Shown in pieces: positions 19,601 to 29,947 of a stretch of 64,000 nt of DNA. This DNA is from Rhodospirillales bacterium (lineage in GTDB: Bacteria > Pseudomonadota > Alphaproteobacteria > Rhodospirillales > Casp-alpha2): the NCBI GenBank assembly GCA_017640505.1, contig JAEPQO010000001.1, forward strand, positions 2,053,826-2,117,825, read 5' to 3'. Positions within the stretch are counted from its first letter, which is position 1. Every line of letters begins with the position of its first letter. The notes beneath the pieces were generated by a model, which was given only the letters and a program-made list of their open reading frames with translations, had not been told where the DNA came from and ran no database searches. The translations under genes were made by a program, and so were the position numbers.

Positions 19601-22600
19601 GCATCACAATTACCGGGATGCCCGTTGGTGCCATGCTGTCCGCCGGCACCAAGAACCCGGATGGTTCCTGGACACTGAGCGGCCAAGATCTGGACGGCTT
19701 GAATCTCGTACCCGCCGCCGATGCGTCCGGCAACTTCAGCCTGACCGTGACGGCGACGTCGACCGAGAACGACGGTGATACGTCTTCGGTTACCGGTCTG
19801 ATGAACATCAATCTTGGTGCGGTCGCGGACGTGCCGACGTTGGTCCTTCACGACGCCGCGGGCTTTGAAGACGATGCCATCCCCCTCGAAATATCGACAG
19901 AGGCGACCGGCGGTGACGAGATCGTGGGGATCACCATCTCCGGCTTGCCGAACGGTGCGTCGTTGTCCGCTGGTACGAATAACGGGAACGGCACCTGGAC
20001 GTTGACGGAAGAGCAACTCGAAGGCCTGACGATTACGCCGCCCGAGAATTCCAACGCGAACTTCCAACTTAGTGTGACCGTTACGTCCATGGACGGCGAC
20101 GACCTTGCGGAAGCTACGCAGGCGATGAATGTTTCGGTAACCGGTGTTGCCGACAAGCCGCTGCTGAACGTGCCGTCGCAAATTACCATTGACGGTGTTC
20201 TGGATGCCGCCGATCTGGACATCGAAAGCTCGCTGACGGACCTTGACGGTTCCGAGAGCCTGAGCGTCTCGATCAGCAACATTCCGACGGGCGCCGTTGT
20301 CAGCCTCGGCAACACGGTACTGGACGTTGTAGGCGGTGTGGTCGACGGCATTCAGCCGAACCAATTGGCCGGTCTTCAGATTACGCCCCCGGCGGGGTTC
20401 AACGGTAACTTCACACTGCAGGTAACGGCGACGGCGACGGAAACGGATCCGGACAGCACCATCCCGGACGGTCTCGAAACCAGCGTCAGTATTGCCTACA
20501 TCGACGTGACGGTTGACGGCGTTATCCCGGATGTTCCGGACGTGCCGAACCTCGAACTGGGCGATGCGCTCGGATACGAAGATAATGCCATTCCGCTGGA
20601 TATCGAAGCAACGCTGACGGACCTTTCCGAGACGCTTTCGGTTACGATTTCGAACGTGCCGGCCGGCGCAACGCTCAGCAACGGTACGGATCTCGGCAAC
20701 GGGACATGGTCGTTGCTGCCGGAAGAATTGGATGGTCTGTCGATCACGCCCCCGGCGGACAGCAATGTCGACTTCGACCTGACGGTAACGGCGACGTCGA
20801 CGACCGAAGACGGTTCCATCGCGACAAATACCGGTACGCTGCCGGTCGACGTGATCGGTGTCGCCGATGAACCGAACCTCGCCGTCACGATTGGCGAAGG
20901 CACGGTGGTCGGCGATGCGCTGCCTGACGTCCCCGCGTTCGATAACGCAATCTCCAACGTCGTGATGTACTTGAAAAACGAGGATGGCAGCGTCGATAAA
21001 ATCAAGGTTGAAGGCTTTGATGGCGCCGAGGATATCCATGACGTCAACGATCTCGACCTTCATGGCTTTGTTGCGGACAATTACCCGGGCGCCGAACTGG
21101 TCGGCGTGTCGGTCAAAGCGGGCAACAACGATGTCGTTCTGACGGCACGTGGTGAAGGCGAGTTCTTCCTCGTCGATCCGGGCACCGTGGTCAATCTGCT
21201 GCCGCTGTTAAGCAATCCCGACCAGACCTTCAACTTCAACGACTCGCTCGACGATTATGTCGGTGGGACCAGCGGCGAGTTGATGACGGTGTTCCCGCTG
21301 AATATCACGTCGTCGTTGAATGATACCGACGGCTCGGAGACGCTCTCGCTGAACATCTCCGATCTGCCGTCCGGTGTGACGCTGAGTGCCGGGACGCAGA
21401 ACCAGGATGGAAGCTGGACGCTGACTGAAGAGCAGCTGGACGGTCTGACAATGTCCGTGCCGGTGGGAACCGATCTCGACTTCGATTTCAACGTGACCGC
21501 CACGGCAACCGAAAATGATGGCGATACGGCCAGCGTTTCGCTTGGTGTCGGCGTCGATGGTGACACCACTGCACAGGCGCCTGACCTTTCGGTCAGCGAT
21601 GCTGCCGGAGACGAAGACACCGATATCCCGCTGGATATCGCGGCTGCCCTGACGGATACCGATGGTTCCGAGATGCTCAGCATCACCATCTCGGGCGTGC
21701 CGAATGGCGCGGCATTGTCGGCAGGTACGAACAATGGTGACGGTAGCTGGACCCTGACGCCGGAACAACTCGCCGGGTTGACGGTGACGCCGCCGGCTGA
21801 TTCGGATGTGGATTTCACGCTGACGGTTGAAGCAACCTCGACTGAACTCTCGACGGGCGATACGGCTGTTGTCAGCGGCACCATTCCGGTGACGGTCAAC
21901 GCCGTCGCCGATGCGCCGAACGTCGCCGCGGGCGATGGAGATGGCGACGTTGGCCAGACAGTTCCGCTGGCGATAGAGAGCATCCTCAGCGATACCGACG
22001 GATCGGAAACGCTGTCGATCAACATCGCAGGTTTCCCGGACGGCGCGAGCCTGAACGCAGGCGCGCTGAACAACGACGGTTCATACACGTTGAGCGTTCA
22101 GGACCTCGACGGCCTGGCAATTACCTTGCCGGACGGCGCCAGCGATGATTTCGATCTGACCGTTACGGCCACGTCGACCGAATTGGCGAACAGTGACCAG
22201 GCATCCAACGTTGTTACGGCGGCGATCAATGTCGATCCGCTTGCCAATGATGACCGCAATGTGGTCGAGATCGGCGAAGTTACGAGCGGCAATGTGCTCA
22301 CGGGTGAAGGCGATAGTGCCGACCCGTCGGCTGCTGCGGACGTCGGTTCCGAAAGCGGTAACAGCGTCGTCGACGTGAGCTTCGGCGGTGTGACCAAGAG
22401 CTTCGGTAATCCGGAAGATGTGCAATCGGACGCCGACGGCAATTACATCGAAATTGCCGGCGATCACGGTACGCTCAAGATGTATCAGGACGGTTCGTAC
22501 GACTACGCTGCGGACGAAAGCGAAGCCGTGTCGCATGTTGCCGGCCTGACGGGCACCGCGAGCTCGAGTGCTGTCGAGGAAGCCTGGTCCGGTGTGCAGA

Positions 22601-25600
22601 CGTTTGCCTTTGATTTCGGCACGACGTACGTCAATGAGAACGGTCAGTTCGACCCGGCCCTGGCCGATGGCCAGGTAACCTACACATCGGAAGGGATCGG
22701 TGTCGCCGGTACGCAGAATGGCATGCCGGTGCCGGATCAGATCAACCATGACAACGACATCGGTGAAAGCCAGGCGCTCGGTATTAATCTCGGCGGCTCT
22801 ACGTCGTCGGCCACGCTTACTGTGTCGCGCCTGTTCAACAATGAAGACGGTGGTGAACAGGGCGTTTGGCAGGCTTATGACGGTGACGGCAACCTCGTCG
22901 GCGAGGGTGTGCTGAATGCCTCGACGGTGGATTACAGCGGTTCCAGCAATACCGGTACCGCCGAGATTTCTCTGCCGGATGGTGCGTCGTTCCAGTACCT
23001 GGTCTTCACCGCGACCGACACCGGCAACGACCAGAACCAGAACGATTCGAGCGACTTCTTCGTTCGCGCCGTTCAGTACGATACGAATGCAGCCGAAGGC
23101 GGCGAAGATGCGTTCACGTACACGATGCAGGACGCCGATGGCGATACCGCCTCGGCTTCGCTGAGCATCAATGTCTCCGAAGAGCAGGACACGACCGCGT
23201 CCGACCCGACGCTGAACGTCACGGATGCAGCCGGTCTGGAAGACAATGCCATCGCGCTCGACATCGCGGCGGGTCTTGGCGATCTCGATGGCTCGGAGAC
23301 GCTCTCGATCACCGTCGCGGGCGTGCCGAATGGCGCCGTGCTCTCCGCGGGTACGAACAACAACGACGGGACGTGGACAGTCAGTCCGGAAGACCTGGCC
23401 GGTTTGTCAATCACGCCGCCGACCGACAGCAATGACGACTTCCAGTTGACGGTCACGGCAACCTCGACCGAGGAAAACGGCGGTGATACCGCAACGGCGA
23501 CGGCAACGATCAACGTCGGTGTGACCGGTGTGGCAGATGCGCCGACGCTGGCTGTGACGCTGGGCGAGCCGACGGAAACCCAGGCAACTGGCACCATGAC
23601 GATTACGAACATGGGTCAGGAGAGTGCCGGTTACGAGAACAGCTACGGGTACTACGTGAAGGACGCCGAAGGCAATCCGACCGAAGGTCTGATCATCTGG
23701 GACAACACCAAGCAGCAGATCGGTGAGACGTTCACGCTGGAGGGTGTTGATCCGGACAGCATCGGGTTCTTTGTGATCCCGAACGGCGACACTGAAAATG
23801 CCGGCCTGGGTGACAACACGGCGGTGACGTTCGAGCAGGACGGCCAGGGCAACTGGCACGTCGTCGGTCCGGACGGAAACCGGTATGAAGGTACGGGTGA
23901 TCCGGTTCTGTTCAGCGATCCTGCCCTGAACGAAGGCAACTTCGATTACACCACCGACAACAATGTCGTTGGCAATCAGAATTGGGAAGATCTGTTCGGC
24001 GGCGGCGACAACGACTTCAACGACGTCAATATCAACGTGAACTACACGCCGGGCGATGGTTCGGGGACGGCCGAGTATCCGCTGAATATCGCGAGCGAAC
24101 TGCGTGACACGGACGGTTCGGAAGAACTTTCCATCACGGTTTCCGGCCTGCCTGAAGGTGCGTCCCTCTCGGCCGGGACGGTCAATCAGAACGGTTCGGT
24201 GACGCTCACCCCGCAACAGCTGGTCGGCTTGACCATGACCGTGGCGCTCGGCACCGAAGACTTCCAGATCGGTGTCACCGCGACCACGACTGAAAACGAC
24301 GGTGATATCGCATCGGTCTCGACGACGGTCGGTGTGAACTTGCCGGATGGGGACACCACGGCCGAGTCGCCCGATCTCACGGCTTATGACGTCTCGGGTG
24401 ATGAAGACAACTGGATTGCCCTCGACATCAATAGCTCGCTGACGGATATCGACGGTTCCGAGAGCCTGTCGATCACGATCGCGGGCGTCCCGGCTGACGC
24501 AATGTTGAATGCGGGCACCAAGAACAACGACGGAACCTGGACGCTTGAGCAGGGCGACCTCGACGGTCTGGCCGTGCGCCCGGACGAACACTCGGATACG
24601 GACATGTCGCTGACGATCACGGCGACCTCGACCGAAAGTTCGACCGGCGATACGGCAAGCCAGACCGCAACCATGAGCGTGACCGTCAATGCGGTTGCCG
24701 ATGCGCCGACGCTGACGGCGACGCTTGGTCAGGGCACCGTTGTCGAAGGTGACCCGGTTGCCGGCGAAACGACGACTGTCTTCTCGTCCAACTTCGGCAG
24801 CTCCGATGTCGGGTTTGTCGAATCTCTGGACGGTTGGAGCACCAACTCCGATGCCATTGAAACGTGGGATTCCTCCAGCGGGCAGACGGGCGACGGCGCG
24901 TACATCGAACTCAACGACGATGCCGTCGATTACTTCGACGATGCGACGAGCATCAATCGGGAATTCCCGACCGAGGAAGGTGCAACCTATACGCTGACCT
25001 TCCGCTATTCGCCGCGTCCGGGTTATGACGACGATGTCAACCGGATGGACATCCGCGTCGATGGCCAGTCCATCGAGACGGTGTCCGCGGACGGCTCCAA
25101 CAATGCAGACAATGTGTGGCAGACCCAGACGGTGACGTTTACCGGCACAGGCGAGCCCATGAACCTTGAGTTCCTTTCCACCGGCGTGGCGCAAACGCAC
25201 GGCCGTGGGATGCGGCTCGATGACGTGGTGCTGACGGAAACGACCGTCGACGAACCCGGTGATACGACGATCGAGTATCCGCTGGATATCTCAGCCATTC
25301 TGACCGATCAGGACGGCTCCGAGGAGCTTTCGATCAACGTCGGCAACCTGCCGGACGGCGCGACGCTCTCCGCCGGGTCGCAGAACAACGATGGTTCGTG
25401 GACGCTGACCACGGGGCAGTTGGCTGGTCTGACGTTAACCGTTCCCGATGGAACGGACGACTTTAACCTCTCGGTTACGGCGACATCCACGGAGCAGTCG
25501 AACAACGACGCGGCATCAACGACGGCGACGCTCTTTGTAGATGTGCCGGAGTCGAGCGTTGACGGCGTTGCAGACGGTGCCACGGTTTCCGCTTCTGCTG

Positions 25601-27441
25601 AGCTGGTTGAAGGCCATCTGCGCGACGGATCCCAGACCGGTTCTGGCTCTGGTCAAGGTTCCGGTTCGGGTTCTGGCGATAACCTGGTTGCCTTCTTCGA
25701 AGTCTCGGAAGGTGAAAGCGATTTCGACAACGCCGTTGGTTCAAACGAGGGTGAAAATCATCACGTCGGCATCAACAATGACAGCGACGGCCCGAGTGGT
25801 TCGTCGGCGGTATTCGATGGAAACAACGACTACATCGAAGTAGACCATCGCTCCAACATGGAGATGGACTCCGGCACGTTTGTCCTTTGGTTCAATACCG
25901 AGAATGCCGATAGCAAGCAGGGCCTGTTCTCGAAGGACTCGAGCGGTTACGACGACGGCGGTCACCTGACGGCATTTGTCGATGACGGTCAGTTAGAAGT
26001 CCGGCTGCAGAGTGGCAGCAACAGCTACATGGTTCAGGGCGGCAACGTGAACACCGGTGCTTGGCACCAGATGGCGTTCTCGTTCGGTCCGGACGGCATG
26101 CGCCTCTATCTCGACGGCGATCTGGTCGATAGCGACAGCTATACCGGCGGTATGGCCGGCAACACGGAGCCGTTGATCTTCGGCGCCAACCAGTGGTCCA
26201 GCAGTGATGGTGTCGCCAATAACCTGAAGGACTTCTTCACCGGTGAGATGGACAAGATGGCCGTTTACGACCGTGCCCTGACGCCGACCGAGATCGCCAA
26301 TATGCACGACGAAGGCGTCTCACAGATCGTCGATAACGGTGAAGCGCTCGTCTACGACCTCGACATCGAAGGCACGCTCGTCGATATCGACGGCTCCGAG
26401 ACGCTTTCGTTCGAAGTTCGCGGCCTGCCTCAGGGTGTGACGCTCTCCGCCGGCCACAACGACGGTAACGGGACGTGGTCCCTGGTATCCGGTGATCTGG
26501 AAGGCCTGACGATGACGGTCGATCCGAGCGTCAGCGACGACTTCTCCATCGAAGTGGTTGCCATCGGAACCGAGGATAACGGTGATTCCGCGGAATCGCA
26601 GGTTGTTTCGCTGGAGATCGACGTCGCGGTCGAGGACCCGGTAGAGATCAGCGGCACCTGGGAGGACGAGACACTCGAAGGCGCCAGCGGTAATGACTCG
26701 CTCTCGGGTAACTCGGGGAACGATGAACTGTATGGCTATTCCGGCGACGATATTCTCAACGGCGGTTCGGGCAACGACTCGCTGTTCGGCGAAGCCGGTG
26801 ACGATGTTATGGATGGCGGTCACAACAACGACTACCTGTCCGGTGGCGCTGGTAACGACACGATGGACAGCGGTTCCGGTAATGACACCATGGATGGTGG
26901 TGCCGGTAACGACGACATGTTCGGCGGCTGGAACGATGACGTGATGCTGGGCGGCGAGGGGAACGACAGCCTCGACGGTAGCGGCGGCAACGACCAGCTC
27001 TACGGCGGTGCCGGTGATGACACGCTCGTGGGCGGCTACGATCAAGACCAGCTCTACGGCGGCGAGGGCAACGATGTTCTCTCCGGCGGCGACGGCAATG
27101 ATACGCTGCAGGGCGGTCTCGGCGACGATACCCTGACCGGTGGCTGGGGCGAGGATCGCTTCGAGATGGACGCACAGAGCGGCCACGATATCATCCAGGA
27201 CATCATGGAGAACGATACGGTCGTCTTCGAAGGTCAGGAATTCCACGCCGAGGACATGATCTTCAACGAAAACGAAGACGGCGATGTGGTCGTGTCGTTC
27301 AACGGCGTCGAAGGCCAGTCTGTGACGCTCAATGGCGTCAGCATGGACGATCTGGACCGCAACGGCGACGGCGATATCAGCGATGGTTACTCCGTCACCG
27401 AAGACGACGGCAAGGTCACGCTGACGATCGACGCACAGTAA
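13658..27441 (+). CDS. Giant RTX adhesin, type I secreted, interrupted by a G-tract frameshift
   Basis: Two overlapping open frames belong to one gene. The first runs from ATG 13658 and stops at 15302-15304. The second frame continues the RTX repeat sense immediately after the G8 tract at 15217-15224 (GGNDTYDGGTGNDTI...). One extra G (or two fewer) joins them into about 4,594 residues. Order: N-terminal unit without a Sec signal; FecR/LapA-like domain at about residues 138-290; Pro-Glu linker; first RTX block; about 20 Ig/cadherin-like repeats of about 110 residues with TDGSETLSITISGLP-type cores; a VCBS-like unit with insertion; DUF4114-like, carbohydrate-binding-like and LamG domains; C-terminal RTX repeats and acidic type I secretion end. 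It should be exported by an HlyD/ABC/TolC machine and act in biofilm or surface attachment. LapG-type protease and exporter genes lie nearby. Confidence 0.85.
14069..14530 (+). other. FecR/LapA-retention-like domain of the giant adhesin
   Basis: Residues about 138-290 of the adhesin. IGNIESLQGEVYAIRVDG, LELGDQVFQGDILESGPEG and VGVLLADETTFAMGPEGRM resemble both FecR-domain proteins and the LapA N-terminal retention module that plugs TolC. TPVATIGIRGTQVGI is a classic FecR-family ending. A di-alanine in GDAAGG (residues 97-102) lies before this domain; no TAAG-type site is seen just after it. Confidence 0.7.
14897..14938 (+). repeat. Pro-Glu dipeptide repeat linker
   Basis: A run of alternating CCx/GAx codons encodes PEPEPEPEPEPEPE, a rigid spacer between the FecR-like region and the first RTX block of the adhesin. 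Confidence 0.85.
15217..15224 (+). repeat. G8 homopolymer at the adhesin frameshift
   Basis: Eight consecutive G. Upstream frame reads TFIASPGGATT and then terminates 78 bases later; the downstream frame reads GNDTYDGGTGNDT, a normal RTX continuation. Nine (or six) G would restore one frame. It may be slip-strand phase variation or a homopolymer base-calling error. Confidence 0.9.
16130..22230 (+). repeat. Tandem Ig/cadherin-like repeats in the adhesin
   Basis: About 15 tandem units, most about 330-340 bases long. Each contains a TDGSExLSITIxGxPxGAxLSAG core, a DGTWTLTPEQLxGLTITPP segment and an xDFxLTVTATSTE end. Further single units lie near 23285, 24110, 24450, 25310 and 26390. Divergent at DNA level, so old rather than freshly duplicated. 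Confidence 0.85.
23560..24060 (+). other. DUF4114-like domain in the adhesin
   Basis: Encodes a segment with ENSYGYYVKDAEGNP, GFFVIPNGDTENAG and the ending NWEDLFGGGDNDFNDVNIN, the hallmark of DUF4114 domains found in large secreted and calcium-binding surface proteins. The Asp-rich end probably binds Ca2+. Confidence 0.6.
24770..25250 (+). other. Carbohydrate-binding-like (jelly-roll) domain in the adhesin
   Basis: Encodes NFGSSDVGFVESLDGWSTNS, GAYIELNDD, YTLTFRYSPRPGYDDDVNRM and MRLDDVVL, the pattern of DUF642/CBM-like jelly-roll domains. Binding to a polysaccharide is inferred from fold resemblance only. Confidence 0.45.
25780..26320 (+). other. LamG/concanavalin-like domain in the adhesin
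   Basis: Encodes SSAVFDGNNDYIEVDH, GTFVLWFNTEN, GAWHQMAFSFGPDGMRLYLD and MDKMAVYDRALTPTEIANMH, a textbook LamG-type domain. It is preceded by a Gly-Ser linker at about 25635-25680. Likely ligand-binding tip near the C-terminus. Confidence 0.8.
26680..27190 (+). repeat. C-terminal RTX calcium-binding repeats
   Basis: About 18 nonapeptide repeats of the GGxGNDxLx type (for example GGAGNDTMDSGSGNDTMDGG), followed by an acidic C-terminal stretch that ends the protein. Repeats fold on Ca2+ outside the cell and mark type I secretion substrates. Confidence 0.9.
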
Positions 27442-27466
27442 TCCTGCGAAGTTTCGAAAAAGAACA

Positions 27467-27501
27467 CCCCTCCGGTGACATGCCGGAGGGGCCTTTTTTT
27501 T
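27467..27501 (+). terminator. Rho-independent terminator after the adhesin, probably bidirectional
   Basis: Stem CCCCTCCGG (27467-27475) pairs with CCGGAGGGG (27483-27491) across a 7-base loop and is followed by eight T (27494-27501). Read on the minus strand the same stem is followed by TGTTCTTTTT, so it may also end the convergent gene. Confidence 0.9.
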
Positions 27502-27510
27502 ATCGGGGTG

Positions 27511-29805
27511 TTACTCGGCGGCGTCTTCGATTGTCGGATCGACGCGGAAGTGCGCCCAGCGGCGCATGCCGCCACGGTTCTCCAGGTAATTGACCAGTGC
27601 CGTAACCGGCTTGCGGTCGAACTTGGTGTCCGATTGCTCCATCAGGATATCTGAAACCTTGCGGAAAGGCATCGCGCCACGGTATGCGCGGGGGCTGACC
27701 ATGCCGACAAAGGCGTTGGCGACAGCCAGAATGCGCGCCGTACCGATGATCTCTTCCTCTTTGAGTCCGAGCGGCCCTTTGCCGTCCCAGGTTTCGCCGA
27801 ACTGGCGGATGGTCTCGATGACCGGGCCTTCGAAGGTGACATGCTCGATCAGATCGACCGTGGTCAGGTAGGCATTGGACACCAGCATGCGTTCGTCTTC
27901 CGACAGGTTCTCGGTCTTCATCAGAAGCTCCTCGGGGACGAAGATCTTGCCCAAATTCATGAGGCTGCCCGAGATATCCACGGTTTTGACCTCGATATCG
28001 TCCATGCCCATCTCCTGGGCAATGGCGCGGGAGACTTCGGCGACGCGGGACGAGTGGTTGGCGGAGAAGGGGTCGCGGCGGTCGACGACGCTGACAAGCG
28101 TATCGATCAGCTCTTTCATCATCTTTTCGGATTTGACCCGGGCCAACTGCAACTCGGTAATGTCGTCGATGACCAAAAGGCAGCCCGGTGGGTAGTCCCG
28201 GTCGCCGCGAAGCGGCAGCCCGTCGACTTTAACCACCTGGAAAGCGTTTTCGTCTTCCGGATCCTCGATATCGGGGTCCCCGAATGAAAAGATTTTCTGC
28301 TCGCGCTCAAAATCGTCGATGACCCGTTTTACTAGGCCGCTGTACTCCTGCGCTTTCACCGGGCCAATCACGCTGGCCATGTTCTTGCCCTTGATGTCCG
28401 TGACAGGAATGCCGTTCGCTTCGGCAACGGGTAAATTGGCGAACGTATAAACGGTATTGCGGTCAACGGCGCAGATCTGTGTCGGTTGGTTGTCGGTCAC
28501 CATGCGCATGAACTTGGTCAGGTTTTCAAACCGCTCCAGCGAAACCTGAGCCCGGTGCAGGGCTTCCGATGCGCGGGCGGACGCCGCATTCTTCCATACG
28601 AACAGGATCGTCAGCGCGACGATGACGATGATGGCGATGAACACGCCGAGAATGAAGTTGAGGCGCATCTCGATCGGCCCCAAGGCTTCATCAGTCGAGA
28701 TTTTCCGAAGCAGAATCCAAGGCACCTGGGCAACTTCACGGGAGACCATTAGTACCCGGTCGCCGGCATAGTCGAGGTTGTTCACGAAGCTGCCGGGGAT
28801 ATTGATCGCGTCGGAAACCGCCAGGTTGGGTGACGCCAGGGCCATGGTCCGTTTCAGTGCACCGGTGCCGTCGCGAAGCGGAGAGAGATACTCCACCTTG
28901 CCGCCTGTTTTCCGGACGATCAGGGTTTCCGCCGTCTTGGTGAGTGTGCCGGGCTGGATCAGCTGTTCCCAAAGTGTTTCGTCGACCAGGCGAATGCCGA
29001 CCACGGCGCCGATACCGCGGGCGCCTGCACCGCCTTCCTGCATCGCATAAACAGGCATTGCGAAGCCGATGGTGGGTTCGCCGCTGGCGCCAAGGTACAT
29101 GTCGATAATCGTGGGGTCGCCGTCCAGCGCCTTGCGGACGGCTTCCTTGATGCGCCCGGTAATGGGCGGCATGTCAGGCGTCGAAATGATCGGATCGGCA
29201 TCCTTGTTGACCAGGCCAAGGCCCGCAACGCCGACGCGTTCTACATTGGCCGCGATTTCACCGACGGGGGGCGGGGCTTTGAATGCCGAGCGTTCCGCCG
29301 TCGCAATCAAAAGGTTGCGGAGGAACCCATGCGATGCACTGGCGCCGATGCCGCCGCCAGCACCGCCGCTATCGAGCCCCTGCAACAGAGAGTCCGCCGC
29401 GGATTGCGGTTCCGATGTCGGCGCCGCCGCGTTCGGGTCCGGCGCTGTCGCAAGTTCGGACATGTAAAGCTGCAACGAAGCATTCTGGGTGAGTTCGCGG
29501 AGCACCTTGAAGTTGCCATCGATCCAGTCGTTGACGGCTGCCGTTCTGGAATCCGCGACGATACCGAGCCGAACCTGCCAAGCCTGGGTTTCGCGCTTCA
29601 GCTCCTCGTCCACGTAAAGTTTTGCCAGGATGACCGCGCCGACGATCATCACCGCAATGGCGATGCCGCCGGCAAGAACGAACTTGTTCACTTTGCGTGG
29701 CGGCAGCTCGTCCCCGGAATCCTCGACCTTCTCCGCGGGCTTCTCCTTGGACTTGGATTCCCCGGATTCGTCGTTTTTCTTTTTGCGGCCAAGCGAAAAC
29801 GCCAT
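27511..29805 (-). CDS. Membrane PAS protein with degenerate HD-GYP domain
   Basis: 764 residues. Basic N-terminal tail; TM1 about 42-63; periplasmic region about 64-382 with Cache-like features; TM2 about 383-404; PAS domain about 425-555; HD-GYP-like domain about 575-740. HD-GYP enzymes hydrolyse c-di-GMP, but here the key residues are lost: the HD pair reads MN (616-617, in GSLMNLGKI), the HH pair reads FG (669-670), GYP reads GPL (677-679), and the late Asp is absent. Only the first His (584) remains. It should be a non-catalytic sensor. Start has GGGGGA upstream. It is divergent from the LapG-type protease gene and ends at the adhesin terminator, so a role controlling that protease, as LapD does, is my inference. 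Confidence 0.88.
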   Translation of the reverse strand: MAFSLGRKKKNDESGESKSKEKPAEKVEDSGDELPPRKVNKFVLAGGIAIAVMIVGAVILAKLYVDEELKRETQAWQVRLGIVADSRTAAVNDWIDGNFKVLRELTQNASLQLYMSELATAPDPNAAAPTSEPQSAADSLLQGLDSGGAGGGIGASASHGFLRNLLIATAERSAFKAPPPVGEIAANVERVGVAGLGLVNKDADPIISTPDMPPITGRIKEAVRKALDGDPTIIDMYLGASGEPTIGFAMPVYAMQEGGAGARGIGAVVGIRLVDETLWEQLIQPGTLTKTAETLIVRKTGGKVEYLSPLRDGTGALKRTMALASPNLAVSDAINIPGSFVNNLDYAGDRVLMVSREVAQVPWILLRKISTDEALGPIEMRLNFILGVFIAIIVIVALTILFVWKNAASARASEALHRAQVSLERFENLTKFMRMVTDNQPTQICAVDRNTVYTFANLPVAEANGIPVTDIKGKNMASVIGPVKAQEYSGLVKRVIDDFEREQKIFSFGDPDIEDPEDENAFQVVKVDGLPLRGDRDYPPGCLLVIDDITELQLARVKSEKMMKELIDTLVSVVDRRDPFSANHSSRVAEVSRAIAQEMGMDDIEVKTVDISGSLMNLGKIFVPEELLMKTENLSEDERMLVSNAYLTTVDLIEHVTFEGPVIETIRQFGETWDGKGPLGLKEEEIIGTARILAVANAFVGMVSPRAYRGAMPFRKVSDILMEQSDTKFDRKPVTALVNYLENRGGMRRWAHFRVDPTIEDAAE

Positions 29806-29947
29806 GCCGGTCCCCCTGCAATCAACGGCCTAACGGTGCGACATGATAACCGGTTCTTTTCACAAGAGGAATCCCTTCGTTCACAACGACGTGCCTTGTG
29901 ACCGAGCACACTTCCTTTGGCGATGGTTTGGCGATATATTTGCTGTC

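Noticed and set aside
16130..22230. CRISPR-like or satellite repeat array
   Set aside because: The period is about 330 bases, it is coding, and units have diverged at DNA level; no short identical repeats with spacers.
23407..25200. Minus-strand open frame of 597 codons inside adhesin 1
   Set aside because: Antisense shadow of the DUF4114-like and jelly-roll region; no recognisable domain, and no promoter or ribosome site.
15475..27441. Independent gene starting at ATG 15475
   Set aside because: The same frame is open and encodes RTX repeats upstream of this ATG, right back to the G tract, so the ATG is internal to one frameshifted gene.
27511..29805. Active c-di-GMP phosphodiesterase of HD-GYP type
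   Set aside because: Nearly all metal-binding and signature residues are replaced.
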